Shown: piece by piece, positions 36,341-47,252 of the stretch
How the letters are laid out: each line of letters opens with the position of its first letter
How positions within the stretch are numbered: the stretch's first letter is position 1
Origin: Falsihalocynthiibacter arcticus
Lineage (GTDB): Bacteria; Pseudomonadota; Alphaproteobacteria; Rhodobacterales; Rhodobacteraceae
Assembly: GCF_000812665.2 (NCBI RefSeq)
Contig: NZ_CP014327.1
Coordinates: 3,005,501 to 3,069,500 of the forward strand
Direction: 5' to 3'
Length of the DNA stretch: 64,000 nt
The notes under the pieces: generated by a model
What the model was told of the DNA's origin: nothing
The model's input: the letters and a program-made list of their open reading frames with translations, nothing else
The model's database searches: none
Translations under genes and position numbers: made by a program

Positions 36341-36367
36341 AGAACGCGCCGCAATGGGCGCGTTCTC
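36340..36367. terminator. Hairpin between the DUF3179 gene and tyrS
   Basis: Eleven-base perfect stem (36340-36350 with 36357-36367) between convergent genes. No T run, so it may act as a transcript-end hairpin rather than a classic terminator. Confidence 0.55.
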
Positions 36368-36382
36368 CAGTAACTTCGGTGA

Positions 36383-37636
36383 TTAACCTTGTGCAACAAC
36401 CAAGGCGTGGCGTTTCTTGCCCGCGCTCAGCTTCATCGGGGCTGCAAGCGCCGCCATATCGATCATCAAGCCAGCGTCCGTAAGGGCTTCGTCGTTAACC
36501 TTTGCACCGTTTTCCGAGATCAGGCGTTTGGCTTCTTTGCCTGACTTCACTAAGCCCGATTTGACCAAAAGTTGGACGATGGAAATGCCGTCGCCAATGT
36601 CTTCGGCGCTCAGGGTCACGGTCGGTAAGTCGTCGCCAATCCCGCCCTTTTCAAACACTTCGCGTGCCGTCGCTTCGGCGGTCTTGGCGGCCTCTGCACC
36701 ATGCGCGAGGGTCGTGACTTCGTTGGCGAGGAGGATTTTCGCAGCATTGATTTCGGACCCTTCAAGGGCGCCCAAACGGTCGCATTCCTCAATCGGAAGC
36801 TCGGTATAAAGCTTAAGAAAACGGCCCACATCAGCATCCGTCGTATTGCGCCAGAATTGCCAGAATTCATACGGGCTGCGCATCGCAGGATTGAGCCAAA
36901 CCGCGCCATCTTGCGACTTGCCCATTTTCTTGCCATCCGACGTCGTCAAAAGGGGCGACGTCATGCCATAAATCTGGTGGTCCAGAACGCGGCGCGTCAG
37001 GTCGATCCCGTTGACAATATTACCCCATTGATCCGACCCGCCAAGCTGAAGGAGACAGCCGTAACGACGGTTTAGCTCAAGGAAATCATAGGCTTGGAGA
37101 ATCATGTAGTTGAATTCAAGGAAGCTCAGACTCTGTTCACGATCAAGGCGCGATTTCACGCTCTCAAACGCCAGCATACGGTTGACCGAGAAATGCCGCC
37201 CAATGTCACGTAAAAACTCAAGATAGTTCAAGCCATCAAGCCATTCGGCGTTGTTCACCATCACCGCATCGGTTGGGCCGTCACCAAAGGTAACATAGGC
37301 CGAGAACACCTGTTTGATGCCGTCGATATTGGCGTTGATTTGGTCGTCCGTTAACAAAGGCCGCTCATCCGCCCGAAAGGAAGGGTCGCCAACCTTGGTC
37401 GTGCCGCCGCCCATCAAAACGATCGGTTTGTGGCCAGATTTTTGCAGCCAGCGTAGCATCATGATTTGTATCAAGCTGCCCACGTGCAAGGAATTCGCCG
37501 TGGCGTCAAACCCGATATAGGCTGGAACGACGCCTGCGATCAGCGCTTCGTCGAGCGATTGATAATCGGTGCAGTCGGCCAAATAGCCGCGGTCGATCAT
37601 CACACGCATAAACTCTGATTTTGGGTGGTAGGTCAT
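36383..37636 (-). CDS. tyrS: Tyrosyl-tRNA synthetase
   Basis: Class I synthetase of about 417 residues. The HIGH-like motif is in [15 protein letters not shown], tyrosine-binding residues in [18 protein letters not shown], and the KMSKS-like loop is [15 protein letters not shown]-terminal S4 domain ([17 protein letters not shown]) binds tRNA. The start is uncertain: ATGs at 37636, 37642 and 37651 have no strong ribosome site, and I chose the one giving the family-typical [10 protein letters not shown]. It is divergent from anmK. Confidence 0.96.
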   Translation of the reverse strand: MTYHPKSEFMRVMIDRGYLADCTDYQSLDEALIAGVVPAYIGFDATANSLHVGSLIQIMMLRWLQKSGHKPIVLMGGGTTKVGDPSFRADERPLLTDDQINANIDGIKQVFSAYVTFGDGPTDAVMVNNAEWLDGLNYLEFLRDIGRHFSVNRMLAFESVKSRLDREQSLSFLEFNYMILQAYDFLELNRRYGCLLQLGGSDQWGNIVNGIDLTRRVLDHQIYGMTSPLLTTSDGKKMGKSQDGAVWLNPAMRSPYEFWQFWRNTTDADVGRFLKLYTELPIEECDRLGALEGSEINAAKILLANEVTTLAHGAEAAKTAEATAREVFEKGGIGDDLPTVTLSAEDIGDGISIVQLLVKSGLVKSGKEAKRLISENGAKVNDEALTDAGLMIDMAALAAPMKLSAGKKRHALVVAQG

Positions 37637-37704
37637 CGTCATTTGGTCCATTCTATTCGTTAACGCCTCTGGGTATAGGGGGGCTGCGCACAAAGGGGAA
37701 GTAC

Positions 37705-38822
37705 ATGTTGGAAGCTGGGGCAATTTGGTCGATCGGAACGATGTCTGGAACGTCGCTTGACGGGGTCGATGCCGCTGCAATTTTGACGGATGGCGAGGAA
37801 ATCTTTGAGTTTGGTGAAAGTGCGTATCATCCGTATTCCTCTGAGGAGAGCGCGCCGATTGCTGCGGCCTTTGGATTGTGGCCAGGGGATGCCGGTGTGG
37901 AGGAGGCCGCTGAGGCGGTCGAGATCGTCCATGCCAATGTTTTGAGTCAGTTTCAGCGCCCGCAACTCATTGGTTTTCATGGACAAACTCTTTCTCATGA
38001 ACCTCATGGCCGTGGCACACATCAGGCCGGAAACGGCCGTGTTTTGGCGGAGGTTTTGGACTGTCCGGTGGTGTGGGATTTCCGGTCTAGCGATGTGGAA
38101 ATGGGGGGGAAGGCGCACCACTTGCGCCGTTTTTCCACTTTGCCTGTGCGAAATTTATTGGCACCGAAGGGCCGATTGTGTTTTTGAATTTGGGCGGGGT
38201 TGGCAATATGACGTGGGTTGATCCCAGCGCCAGTTACCCCGAAGAGGATGGCGCGTTGCTCGCGTTTGACACGGGGCCTGCGAATGCGCCGATCAATGAT
38301 TTGATGCTCGCGCGTCGCGGAGAATCTTTTGACAAAGATGGCGCTTTGGCGGCGGATGGCGAGGTTGACGAGGCGCTGGTTGAGCAGTTTCTTGAGGATG
38401 CGTATTTCTATCGTATGCCTCCTAAGTCATTGGATAGAGATAGTTTTCCAGATATCGCGGATTGGGTTGGTCACATGGATGACGCCGATGCGGTGGCGAC
38501 GGTGACGGCCATGGTGGCCGCTTCGGCGGCGAAGGGTTTGGAGCATTGTCCGAGCCCTCCGCAGGGGGTTTTGGTCTGTGGAGGTGGGCGTAAAAACGTC
38601 ACTTTGATGTCGATGTTGTCGATGTTTATGGACTGTCCGGTGGCGCCGATTGAGAACGCGGGCCTTGATGGGGACATGCTTGAGGCGCAAGCGTTCGGGT
38701 TTTTGGCGGTGAGGGTTGCGCGCGGTTTCACGACCTCGGCCCCCGGAACGACGGGGGTGCGGGTGCCGATTGGCGGCGGCATTTTGAGCGAGCCGACGGG
38801 GGCGTTACGCAAGGAAGTTTAA
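37705..38822 (+). CDS. anmK: Anhydro-N-acetylmuramic acid kinase, interrupted by one frameshift
   Basis: Recycles cell-wall anhydroMurNAc to MurNAc-6-phosphate. The first frame begins at ATG 37705 and reads [18 protein letters not shown] (nucleotide-binding start) and [19 protein letters not shown]. It is lost at a run of seven G (38103-38109). With eight G the frame continues [20 protein letters not shown], then [16 protein letters not shown] and [14 protein letters not shown], on to the normal end at 38822. No other damage is seen, so a base-calling error is the simplest explanation. It pairs divergently with tyrS. Confidence 0.9.
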
Positions 38823-38861
38823 AAACTTTAAACTCCTGAGAGGGGCTTTTTTAAAGTTTTT
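38821..38861 (+). terminator. Hairpin after anmK
   Basis: Twelve-base perfect stem AAAAACTTTAAA (38821-38832) with TTTAAAGTTTTT (38850-38861). The AT-rich stem overlaps the anmK stop codon and ends in T residues; it can also serve the convergent cupin gene. Confidence 0.7.
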
Positions 38862-38881
38862 ATACATTTTTGAGCCGGAAA

Positions 38882-39306
38882 TTAGCCGCGCGGGATGTCG
38901 AAATCTGGCGGGGCGAGGGTGAATTTGGCAAATTCAAATCCGGGCGAGACGGTGCAGCCGACGAGGGTAAACGCGCCGTCGGTTCTGGCGGCTTGCCAGT
39001 GGTTTGGCGCCACGAGAATTTGCGGGGTTTGGTTCGCGAGCACGTCGGGGCCAAGGCAGTGGTCAATGGCGGGGCCTTGGGCGGTTTCGGCGATGGAAAG
39101 TGTTAACGTCGCCCCCGCGTAATAGTGCCAAATCTCGGCGGTATCGACCCAGTGCCAATGGCTTGCTTCGCCCTCTTTCAGCAGAAAATAAATGCAGGTC
39201 CCCGCTGCGCGACCTTCGTTATCGGCTTGCCACGTTTGGCGGTAATAGCCGCCTTCGGGTGGGGCGCGAGGTTGAGTTGGGCGATGATTTTGTCGGCTGT
39301 TTGCAT
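38882..39306 (-). CDS. DUF985-type cupin protein, interrupted by one frameshift
   Basis: No single open frame spans it, but reading from ATG 39306 (GAGG upstream) gives MQTADKIIAQLNLAPHP. If one C is added at a run of three (39257-39259 on the plus strand) the frame continues EGGYYRQTWQAD, then FLLKEGEASHWHWVDTAEIW and WQAARTDGAFTLVGCTVSPG, to a stop at 38882-38884. This is the compact DUF985 cupin fold with a histidine-rich metal or sugar site; function is unknown. Total 141 residues, normal for the family. The rest of the sequence is undamaged. Confidence 0.8.
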
Positions 39307-39523
39307 GGAGGAACCTCAGGGGCTTTGGGGCGAGACGTTCATAAAGTATGAGGCATAGAAACGGTTGCCTAATCCTTTGTCAATTCATGCAAAATCCGCG
39401 TTTCGTTTGCAGCACAATTTTTCGGCGCGTCGGATCGGCGGATCATAGCAGAAGCGGCGGAGGGCTTGCTTGCATGTGATCCTGAAAATAGCGTAAGCAG
39501 CAGCCGTTCCCCTTGGCCCAAAA

Positions 39524-40336
39524 ATGGATAGAATTCGCATGCTTCGCAAACGACTTGAGCAAATTGTAAATCATAGGCTGTTTGAGCCGACGATTATTGT
39601 GTTGGTGGTGGTGAATGCGATTGTTTTGGCGTTGGAAACCGTGCCCCAAGCGATGAAATTTGCTGGACCGTTTCTAAAAGTGATGGATGTCACTATTCTT
39701 GGGCTGTTTGTCGTTGAAATTTTGCTGCGGCTTTCCGTTGATTGTCGGGGATTCTGGCGCGACCCTTGGCGTATCTTTGACTTCACGATTGTTGCGGTTG
39801 CCTTGCTGCCTGCGGTTGGACCGCTGGCTGTTTTGCGGGCGTTCCGTATTTTGCGGGTTTTGCGCTTGGTTTCGACCGTGCCGTCGATGCGCCGCGTGGT
39901 GAATGGGCTTATGCAGGCCCTGCCGGGGATGGGGGCGATTGTCCTGTTATTGGGGCTTATCTTCTTTGTTTTCGCGGTTATTTCGACAAAACTTTATGCC
40001 GTGGCCTTTCCAGACTGGTTTGGGACGTTGGGCGCTTCGGCCTATACGCTGTTCCAGATAATGACGCTTGAGAGCTGGTCGATGGGCATTGTGCGCCCCG
40101 TCATGGAGATTTACCCGTGGTCGTGGGTGTTATTTGTGCCGTTTATCGTGATGACGGCCTTTGCGGTCTTGAACCTGTTTATTGGTGTGATTGTGGATGC
40201 AATGCAGTCGCAGCAGAGTGCGGAGGCGCATGATGAGCGTGAGGCGATGTCGGCGGAAACCTCGATGATCTTGCAGGAAGTGCGGGCATTGCGCGCAGAG
40301 GTGGCGGCGCTTCAAAGGGTTCGGGCGGCGGAATAA
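39524..40336 (+). CDS. Voltage-gated sodium channel, BacNav type
   Basis: The 270-residue protein has six membrane helices. S4 is a clear voltage sensor with arginines every third residue (LRAFRILRVLRLVSTVPSM). The pore loop carries the selectivity filter TLESWSM, essentially that of NaChBac-like channels, which conduct sodium. After S6 (FVPFIVMTAFAVLNLFIGVI) a cytoplasmic neck and a C-terminal coiled coil (EVRALRAEVAALQRV) would assemble the tetramer. The start may be 39524 or the ATG at 39539. Related channels are known from marine roseobacters and fit a saline habitat. Confidence 0.93.
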   Translation: MDRIRMLRKRLEQIVNHRLFEPTIIVLVVVNAIVLALETVPQAMKFAGPFLKVMDVTILGLFVVEILLRLSVDCRGFWRDPWRIFDFTIVAVALLPAVGPLAVLRAFRILRVLRLVSTVPSMRRVVNGLMQALPGMGAIVLLLGLIFFVFAVISTKLYAVAFPDWFGTLGASAYTLFQIMTLESWSMGIVRPVMEIYPWSWVLFVPFIVMTAFAVLNLFIGVIVDAMQSQQSAEAHDEREAMSAETSMILQEVRALRAEVAALQRVRAAE

Positions 40337-40355
40337 GCGGCCCCCAGAACGCAAA

Positions 40356-40380
40356 AAGCCCCCGCGATTGGCGAGGGCTT
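40356..40380. terminator. Terminator between the sodium channel gene and eno
   Basis: Ten-base stem (40356-40365 with 40371-40380, one mismatch) with A residues on the left and T residues on the right; serves convergent genes. Confidence 0.8.
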
Positions 40381-40397
40381 TCCGAGAATTTAGACGC

Positions 40398-41696
<1,299 letters not shown>

Positions 41697-41786
41697 TCAC
41701 GGGAGGGCCAAGGGCCTTTTACGCAAGGGGGGGGCTCACGTCAAATAGATGCTCTATAGCGGGGGAGCGGTGACGGTTTTATGACG

Positions 41787-42200
41787 CTAGTTTTTCTTGA
41801 GCGGGACGCCGTAGAGCTCGAGGCGGTGGCCGCGTAATTCATAGCCGAGTTTCTGGGCGATTTTCTCTTGTAGGGCTTCGATGTCGGGATCGACAAATTC
41901 GATCACACGGCCTGAGTTCATGTCGATCAGGTGGTCGTGGTGGTCGCGGTCGGCGGCCTCGTAACGGGCGCGGCCATCGCCGAATTCGTGCTTCTCAAGG
42001 ATACCGCTTTCCTCAAACAATTTGACGGTACGATAGACCGTGGCGATGGAGATTCTCGGGTCGAGTTTCACCGCTCGCGCGTAGAGTTCTTCGACGTCGG
42101 GATGGTCGGTCGCATCCTCTAGAACACCAGCGATTACGCGGCGTTGGTCGGTTAGGCGCAGGCCGTGTGCTTCGCAGCGGAGTAGAATTGTGTCTGTCAT
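41787..42200 (-). CDS. Fur/Mur family metal-responsive regulator
   Basis: The 137-residue winged-helix repressor has the DNA-recognition helix region RISIATVYRTVKLFEESGI and the metal site HDHLIDMNSGRVIEF with upstream histidines. In alphaproteobacteria Fur homologues often act as Mur, repressing manganese uptake, while Irr and RirA take over iron, so either role is possible. It has no CxxC structural zinc pair at the C-terminus, as in other alphaproteobacterial members. It stands alone between eno and the DUF1697 gene. Confidence 0.9.
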   Translation of the reverse strand: MTDTILLRCEAHGLRLTDQRRVIAGVLEDATDHPDVEELYARAVKLDPRISIATVYRTVKLFEESGILEKHEFGDGRARYEAADRDHHDHLIDMNSGRVIEFVDPDIEALQEKIAQKLGYELRGHRLELYGVPLKKN

Positions 42201-42265
42201 TATCCTGCGGTCCTCGTATTCATTCTGGCGTTTTCATAAGGGTTTCTGCGCGCGTTTTCCAGAGC

Positions 42266-42805
42266 CTATGCCCGAGAAAGCGACAAAACTGCCTCAATCG
42301 TTCGCAGGTTCCGCGTTGTGGTGGGGACGCCGAGGAGGCGCTCGCTGGCGGCCATGAGTTTGGAGCGGCCAATGCCAGAGGGGGCGAGGAGGTAGGCGGC
42401 GTGGTCTGTGATCTCGAAGGCTTCGTCAGGGGCGCGCAGGGTTTCTATTTTGGTGAGGTCTGGGGATGTGGGAGGTTCTGCTAGGAGCAGGAAATGCAGG
42501 GTTTTTGGGTCGATGTCGGGGGTGCGGAAGGGGCAATCGGCGAGGATTTTTGCGAGGATCTGTGCGGGCAGGACGAGAGTTTCGGGGGCGAAATCAGCTT
42601 GGGCTTTGATCAGGGTTTTGAGGGCTGTGGCCACGTCATTTGCGCTTTCGGAGGTGTGGTCGAACACCAGATTGCCGCTTTGGATATAGCTTGTCGCATT
42701 GGTAAACCCTTGGGCCTGCATGGACGCGCAGAGCGGTTTCATCGCGAGTTTTCCGTGGCCCCCCACATTCACCCCGCGCAGGAAGGCAACCCAGCGCGCC
42801 ATCAC
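42266..42805 (-). CDS. DUF1697 family protein
   Basis: The 179-residue protein starts WVAFLRGVNVGGHGKLAMKP, the diagnostic DUF1697 opening, with NATSYIQSGNLVFD next. The family has a known fold but no established function. Its start codon overlaps the stop of the upstream antiporter gene by four bases (42802-42805), so the two are translated together. Confidence 0.9.
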   Translation of the reverse strand: MMARWVAFLRGVNVGGHGKLAMKPLCASMQAQGFTNATSYIQSGNLVFDHTSESANDVATALKTLIKAQADFAPETLVLPAQILAKILADCPFRTPDIDPKTLHFLLLAEPPTSPDLTKIETLRAPDEAFEITDHAAYLLAPSGIGRSKLMAASERLLGVPTTTRNLRTIEAVLSLSRA

Positions 42806-44049
42806 ATAAGCTCCGGTTCAGTCGCAAAGCGTTTGGCGAGGCGCGCGACGCTAAGGCCTTGAGCGATAATGGAAAACACCACGACCATATAGGTGCAGGT
42901 GAGGATCAGGCTTTTGTATTCGCTGTCAGGGAGCGAGAGGGCGAGTGCGACCGAGATGCCGCCTTTAAGGCCGCCCCATGTCATAATCGGGACCGCCCCC
43001 GAGGAGAAACTGCGGAAGGGGCGCATCATTGTGATAGGCACCGCGACGGCGATAAAGCGGCCCAAGAGTGACAGCAGGATTGCGCCGAGGCCCGAGATGA
43101 AGGCGGATTGGGAAAACACCACCGCGAAGACTTCAAAGCCGATCATCAGGAATAGCACAGCATTGAGGATTTCGTCGATCATTGACCAGAAGGCTTTGAC
43201 GTATTGGCGGGTTTCCTCGGACATGCCGTGTTTCATGCCGACGTCGCCGATAAACAGCCCCGCGACAACGGCCATAATGGGGGCGGAGACATGCAGGAAT
43301 TCCGAGAGTTGGTAGCCGCCAAAGGCGAGGCCCAAGGTGATCAGGACTTCGAGGGCGTAATCGTCGATGCGGCGCATCAAGCGGAAGGTGAGCCAGCCAA
43401 GGACGCCACCAAGCAGGGCCCCGCCGCCCGCTTCTTGGAAAAACAGGATCGCGGCTTCTTTGCCGCCCGTGGCATGCGCGTCGACGGAAGGAAACGCGAG
43501 GCTGACCAGAACAAGGAAAACCACATAGCCCACCCCGTCGTTAAACAGGCTTTCGCCCGCGATCTTGGTTTCGAGTGATTTAGGCAGGTTCGCGCCGCGC
43601 AACACCCCAAGGACCGCAACAGGGTCGGTGGGCGAAATCAGCGCGCCAAACACCAGCGCCACGATCAGGGGCATGCCCGTCAGCCAGCTAAAGCCGAAGC
43701 CAATGACCACGGTGGATAATGCCACGCCCAAGGTCGCCATAAAGAAAACCACCCGCCATTGCTCGCGCAGATCGGCGATTTTTACGTGCAACGCGCCCGC
43801 AAACAGAAGCAGGCCCAACATGCCGTCAAGCAGCGCGTCGGAAAACGCGATTTCCGAGACCAACGCGCGGACGCGATCTTCGGAGTGATAGACGGGCACA
43901 AAGTAGTCAAACGCCATGACGCCCAGCGAGGAAAACAACGCCACGATGAGGATGCCGATGGAGCTTGGCAGTTTGAGGAAAAGGTAGTTGATGCTGCCGA
44001 AAACGCCCGCGAGGACAATCAAAAGGGAGGTGAGTTGTAAAATATCCAA
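42802..44049 (-). CDS. Sodium/proton antiporter, NhaP (CPA1) type
   Basis: The 415-residue protein has 12-13 membrane helices. CPA1 motifs are present: FGALISPTDPVAVLGVLRGA and AGESLFNDGVGYVVFLV with the ion-binding aspartate. No long cytoplasmic C-terminal domain follows. Such exchangers export Na+ or K+ in exchange for protons, which fits a marine lifestyle and the nearby sodium channel. It is the first gene of a two-gene unit with the DUF1697 protein. Confidence 0.9.
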   Translation of the reverse strand: MDILQLTSLLIVLAGVFGSINYLFLKLPSSIGILIVALFSSLGVMAFDYFVPVYHSEDRVRALVSEIAFSDALLDGMLGLLLFAGALHVKIADLREQWRVVFFMATLGVALSTVVIGFGFSWLTGMPLIVALVFGALISPTDPVAVLGVLRGANLPKSLETKIAGESLFNDGVGYVVFLVLVSLAFPSVDAHATGGKEAAILFFQEAGGGALLGGVLGWLTFRLMRRIDDYALEVLITLGLAFGGYQLSEFLHVSAPIMAVVAGLFIGDVGMKHGMSEETRQYVKAFWSMIDEILNAVLFLMIGFEVFAVVFSQSAFISGLGAILLSLLGRFIAVAVPITMMRPFRSFSSGAVPIMTWGGLKGGISVALALSLPDSEYKSLILTCTYMVVVFSIIAQGLSVARLAKRFATEPELM

Positions 44050-44154
44050 GGAGGTGCGCCCGTCAAATCAAATGCTAGGATTGAACCTACCACAGGGTTT
44101 TCTTGGGGCATAGAACCCATTGCCGCCTTGAAAAGCCCCCCTTTGAGGCGTGCT

Positions 44155-44203
44155 GCCGGTTTTCGCAAGAAAACCGGCTAGGCCCAACGGCTGTGGGGCC
44201 GTT
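44155..44203. repeat. Two adjacent hairpins between the M20 peptidase and antiporter genes
   Basis: First hairpin: GCCGGTTTTC (44155-44164) and its perfect complement (44169-44178) with loop GCAA. Second: AACGGC (44186-44191) with GCCGTT (44198-44203). They follow the minus-strand peptidase gene and may end its transcript; the first resembles short palindromic repeats. I found no second copy in the window. Confidence 0.5.
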
Positions 44204-44232
44204 AGGCGCCTAAAGCGGGCGGGAGCCGCTGG

Positions 44233-45615
44233 TTAGGTTTTGCTCAATTCGTTGAGGATACGCGCCCAGCTGCGAATGCCTTTGTGGAAGCTTTCCATGT
44301 CGTATTTCTCGTTAGGCGAATGGAGTTGGTCGTCGTCTTTGCTGAAGCCTGTGAGCAGGGCGTCCATGCCTAGGTAGGTTTTAAAGTGGCCCGCAATCGG
44401 GATGGAGCCACCACAGCCCACAAAGGCCGCCGCGCGGGGCCATTCCTCCGAGAGCGCGCGTTGGGCCGCTTGAAACGCGGGGTTGTCGGTTGACATTTCG
44501 CCAGCGGGCGAGGCGCTGTGGTCCTTAAAGGTGACCGTGCAATCGCTGGGCAACATGCTTTGGACATAGGCGCGGAAGTTTTTGCGAATTTCCAACGGAT
44601 CTTGTTTGCTGACCAAACGAAAACTGATTTTTGCCATCGCAACGGAAGGCAGAACGGTTTTGAAACCATCGCCCGTATAGCCGCTTTTGAGGCCATTTAC
44701 TTCACAGGTGGGGCGCGACCAGATCATCTCAAGGGCCGAGCGATCTTGTTCGCCTGCGGGTTTTGCGAGGCCGACTTCGCCGAGGAAACCTTCGGGGCTA
44801 AAGCCAAGCGCGTCCCATTGGGCGGCAATATCGGCGGGCAAATCGGCGACGCCGTCGTAGAAATTCGCAACGGTGACGCGGCCTGTGTCGTCGTGCAGAC
44901 CTGCGATGATTTTGGCCAAAACCCGTGCGGGGTTTGCCGCGATGCCGCCAAACATCCCCGAGTGCAGATCCTTGCTTGGGCCATGGATGTGGATTTCTTC
45001 GCCCAAGAGTCCGCGCAGGCGGGTGACAATCGCGGGGGTTTCTTCGCCAAACAGGCCTGTGTCACAGATCAGCGCGATATCGGCTTTTAGTTCTTCTGCG
45101 TTTTCCTGCATGAAGGGGATCAGCGAGGGCGAGCCGCTTTCTTCTTCGCCCTCAAAGAAAAAGGTGATCTTGACGGGCAGCGCGCCGTGGACGGCTTTCC
45201 ATGCGCGACAGGCCTCAATGAAGGTCATCAACTGGCCTTTGTCATCGGAGGAACCACGGGCGCGGATCACTTTGCCTTTGGCGGTGTCTTCGACGCGGGG
45301 CTCAAATGGTGGGTTGTCCCAGAGATTAAGCGGATCAACGGGTTGTACATCATAGTGGCCGTAAAACAGCACGTGCGGTGCGTCTTTGGGGCCGTCGATA
45401 TGGCCGACAACCATCGGGTGGCCCGTGGTGGCGCGCTTGGAGGCCGTGACATCCAGTGATTGCAAATCTGCGACCAGCCAGTCTGCGGCGGTCTCGCAAT
45501 CTCCCTTGAACGCCGGATCGGTCGAGATCGACTGAATGCGCAAAAGCTCAAAGAGGCGCTCCACGGATTGGGGGAGTTCGGAATCAATGCGTGCGAGAAC
45601 GGGGGCGAGGGTCAT
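44233..45615 (-). CDS. M20 family metallopeptidase (dipeptidase-like)
   Basis: The 460-residue zinc hydrolase is of the ArgE/DapE/CPG2 group. Metal-site motifs are FYGHYDVQPVDP (HxD), RGSSDDKGQLMT, FEGEEESGSPS (catalytic and metal glutamates) and LICDTGLFG. The dimerisation domain (HIHGPSKDLHSGMFGG) lies in the middle. Length and motifs fit cytosolic dipeptidases of the CNDP type; the substrate is not determined. It is transcribed alone and divergent from hemA. Confidence 0.9.
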   Translation of the reverse strand: MTLAPVLARIDSELPQSVERLFELLRIQSISTDPAFKGDCETAADWLVADLQSLDVTASKRATTGHPMVVGHIDGPKDAPHVLFYGHYDVQPVDPLNLWDNPPFEPRVEDTAKGKVIRARGSSDDKGQLMTFIEACRAWKAVHGALPVKITFFFEGEEESGSPSLIPFMQENAEELKADIALICDTGLFGEETPAIVTRLRGLLGEEIHIHGPSKDLHSGMFGGIAANPARVLAKIIAGLHDDTGRVTVANFYDGVADLPADIAAQWDALGFSPEGFLGEVGLAKPAGEQDRSALEMIWSRPTCEVNGLKSGYTGDGFKTVLPSVAMAKISFRLVSKQDPLEIRKNFRAYVQSMLPSDCTVTFKDHSASPAGEMSTDNPAFQAAQRALSEEWPRAAAFVGCGGSIPIAGHFKTYLGMDALLTGFSKDDDQLHSPNEKYDMESFHKGIRSWARILNELSKT

Positions 45616-45709
45616 TGTCTGTCCTTTTGGGTGGGGTTTTTCGCGACCCTATCAGCCCTATCTGGCGTGACAAGGGCAGGGCGCGCGGAGAGGCTAAATC
45701 GACAGCGCA

Positions 45710-45723
45710 TTGAGATAGATCAA
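45710..45723. promoter_or_regulatory. FNR/FnrL-type box upstream of hemA
   Basis: TTGAGATAGATCAA fits the FNR consensus TTGA-N6-TCAA exactly and lies 171 bases before the hemA start. FnrL control of hemA is established in Rhodobacter sphaeroides; use here is inferred. Confidence 0.7.
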
Positions 45724-45893
45724 AGCGGGGCACGAAAAACCCGCTTATCGAGACCAAATGAGGGTGAAAAAGTTGTCAATGGATGATTGAATCCAAGCGC
45801 GGCATTTTGTAACCTAGATTTATTGCGGCTCGTTCCATAGAGCATATGCGAAACCTAAGAGCCAAGGCTCAGTAGGCAAACTTGGAGAGCGCT

Positions 45894-47117
45894 TTGACCT
45901 ATAATGACCACATCGACGCAGCCTTAGAACGTTTGCACGAGGAGGGGCGTTATCGCACCTTTATCGATATCGAACGCAAAAATGGTGCGTTCCCGCATGC
46001 GGTTTGGACGCGCCCAGATGGCGAAGAGCAAAATATCACGGTGTGGTGTGGCAATGACTATCTCGGCATGGGGCAACACCCCGTCGTTTTGGAAGCGATG
46101 CACGAAGCGATTGATGCGGCGGGCGCGGGCTCTGGTGGTACGCGCAATATTTCGGGGACCACGGTTTACCATAAGCGCCTAGAAGCGGAATTGGCGGATT
46201 TGCACCAGAAGGAAGCGGCGCTGCTGTTTACCTCGGCCTATATCGCAAATGACGCGACTCTCTCAACTTTGCCTAAAATTTTACCCGGATTAATTATTTA
46301 CTCCGACGCTTTGAACCACGCGAGCATGATCGAAGGCGTCCGTCGCAATGGTGGCGCGAAGCGCGTGTTCCGTCACAATGACGTGGCGCATTTGCGCGAA
46401 CTTTTGGCCGCCGATGATCCTGCGACGCCGAAACTTATCGCATTTGAATCCATCTACTCGATGGACGGCGATTTTGGCCCGATTGAGGCGATCCTTGACC
46501 TCGCGGATGAGTTCAACGCGCTGACCTATATCGACGAAGTGCACGCGGTTGGCATGTATGGCCCACGCGGCGGCGGTGTTGCCGAACGCGACGGGCTGAT
46601 GCACCGTTTGGATATCATCAACGGTACCCTTGCCAAAGCTTACGGTGTGATGGGCGGCTATATCGCGGCATCCGAAAAAATGTGTGACGCCATAAGGTCT
46701 TATGCGCCGGGCTTCATCTTTACCACCTCCCTTGCCCCTGGAATTGCGGCGGGGGCTGCGGCCTCTGTGCGGCACCTGAAAACAGACGATTCTTTGCGGG
46801 TCAAACACCAGACTCAGGCGGCGATTTTGAAGCTGCGCCTCAAAGGTTTGGGCCTGCCGATCATCGATCACGGAACGCACATTGTACCCGTGCATGTCGG
46901 GAATCCGGTGAAATGCAAAATGATCTCGGATCGCTTGTTGGAAGAGCACGGAATCTATGTGCAGCCGATCAACTTCCCCACTGTGCCCCGTGGCACCGAG
47001 CGGTTGCGATTTACCCCATCGCCGGTACACGGACCGCGTGAAATGGATGCACTTGTGAACGGTTTGGACGCACTTTGGAGCCATTGTGCGCTGAATCGCG
47101 CCGATCTCACTGGGTAG
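45894..47117 (+). CDS. hemA: 5-aminolevulinate synthase
   Basis: Condenses glycine and succinyl-CoA, the first step of haem synthesis by the C4 route of alphaproteobacteria. The 407-residue protein has the PLP fold with [29 protein letters not shown], and the PLP lysine in [16 protein letters not shown] place the start at the TTG at 45894, which follows GGAGAG at a good distance and gives the usual [15 protein letters not shown] opening; an in-frame TTG at 45882 is less likely. A FNR-type box lies upstream, consistent with oxygen control. Confidence 0.96.
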   Translation: MTYNDHIDAALERLHEEGRYRTFIDIERKNGAFPHAVWTRPDGEEQNITVWCGNDYLGMGQHPVVLEAMHEAIDAAGAGSGGTRNISGTTVYHKRLEAELADLHQKEAALLFTSAYIANDATLSTLPKILPGLIIYSDALNHASMIEGVRRNGGAKRVFRHNDVAHLRELLAADDPATPKLIAFESIYSMDGDFGPIEAILDLADEFNALTYIDEVHAVGMYGPRGGGVAERDGLMHRLDIINGTLAKAYGVMGGYIAASEKMCDAIRSYAPGFIFTTSLAPGIAAGAAASVRHLKTDDSLRVKHQTQAAILKLRLKGLGLPIIDHGTHIVPVHVGNPVKCKMISDRLLEEHGIYVQPINFPTVPRGTERLRFTPSPVHGPREMDALVNGLDALWSHCALNRADLTG

Positions 47118-47252
47118 TTCACAGAAACGTGCAGAATCGATTGTGCTGTGCTAAGATAATCGTCAAGAGGTTATCTAGACACGGGATTTCAGGCGAATCA
47201 AACTCGGCTAGGAAATGACCACTGGGGCAATTTGAACGTTAGGGCAGGGCAG

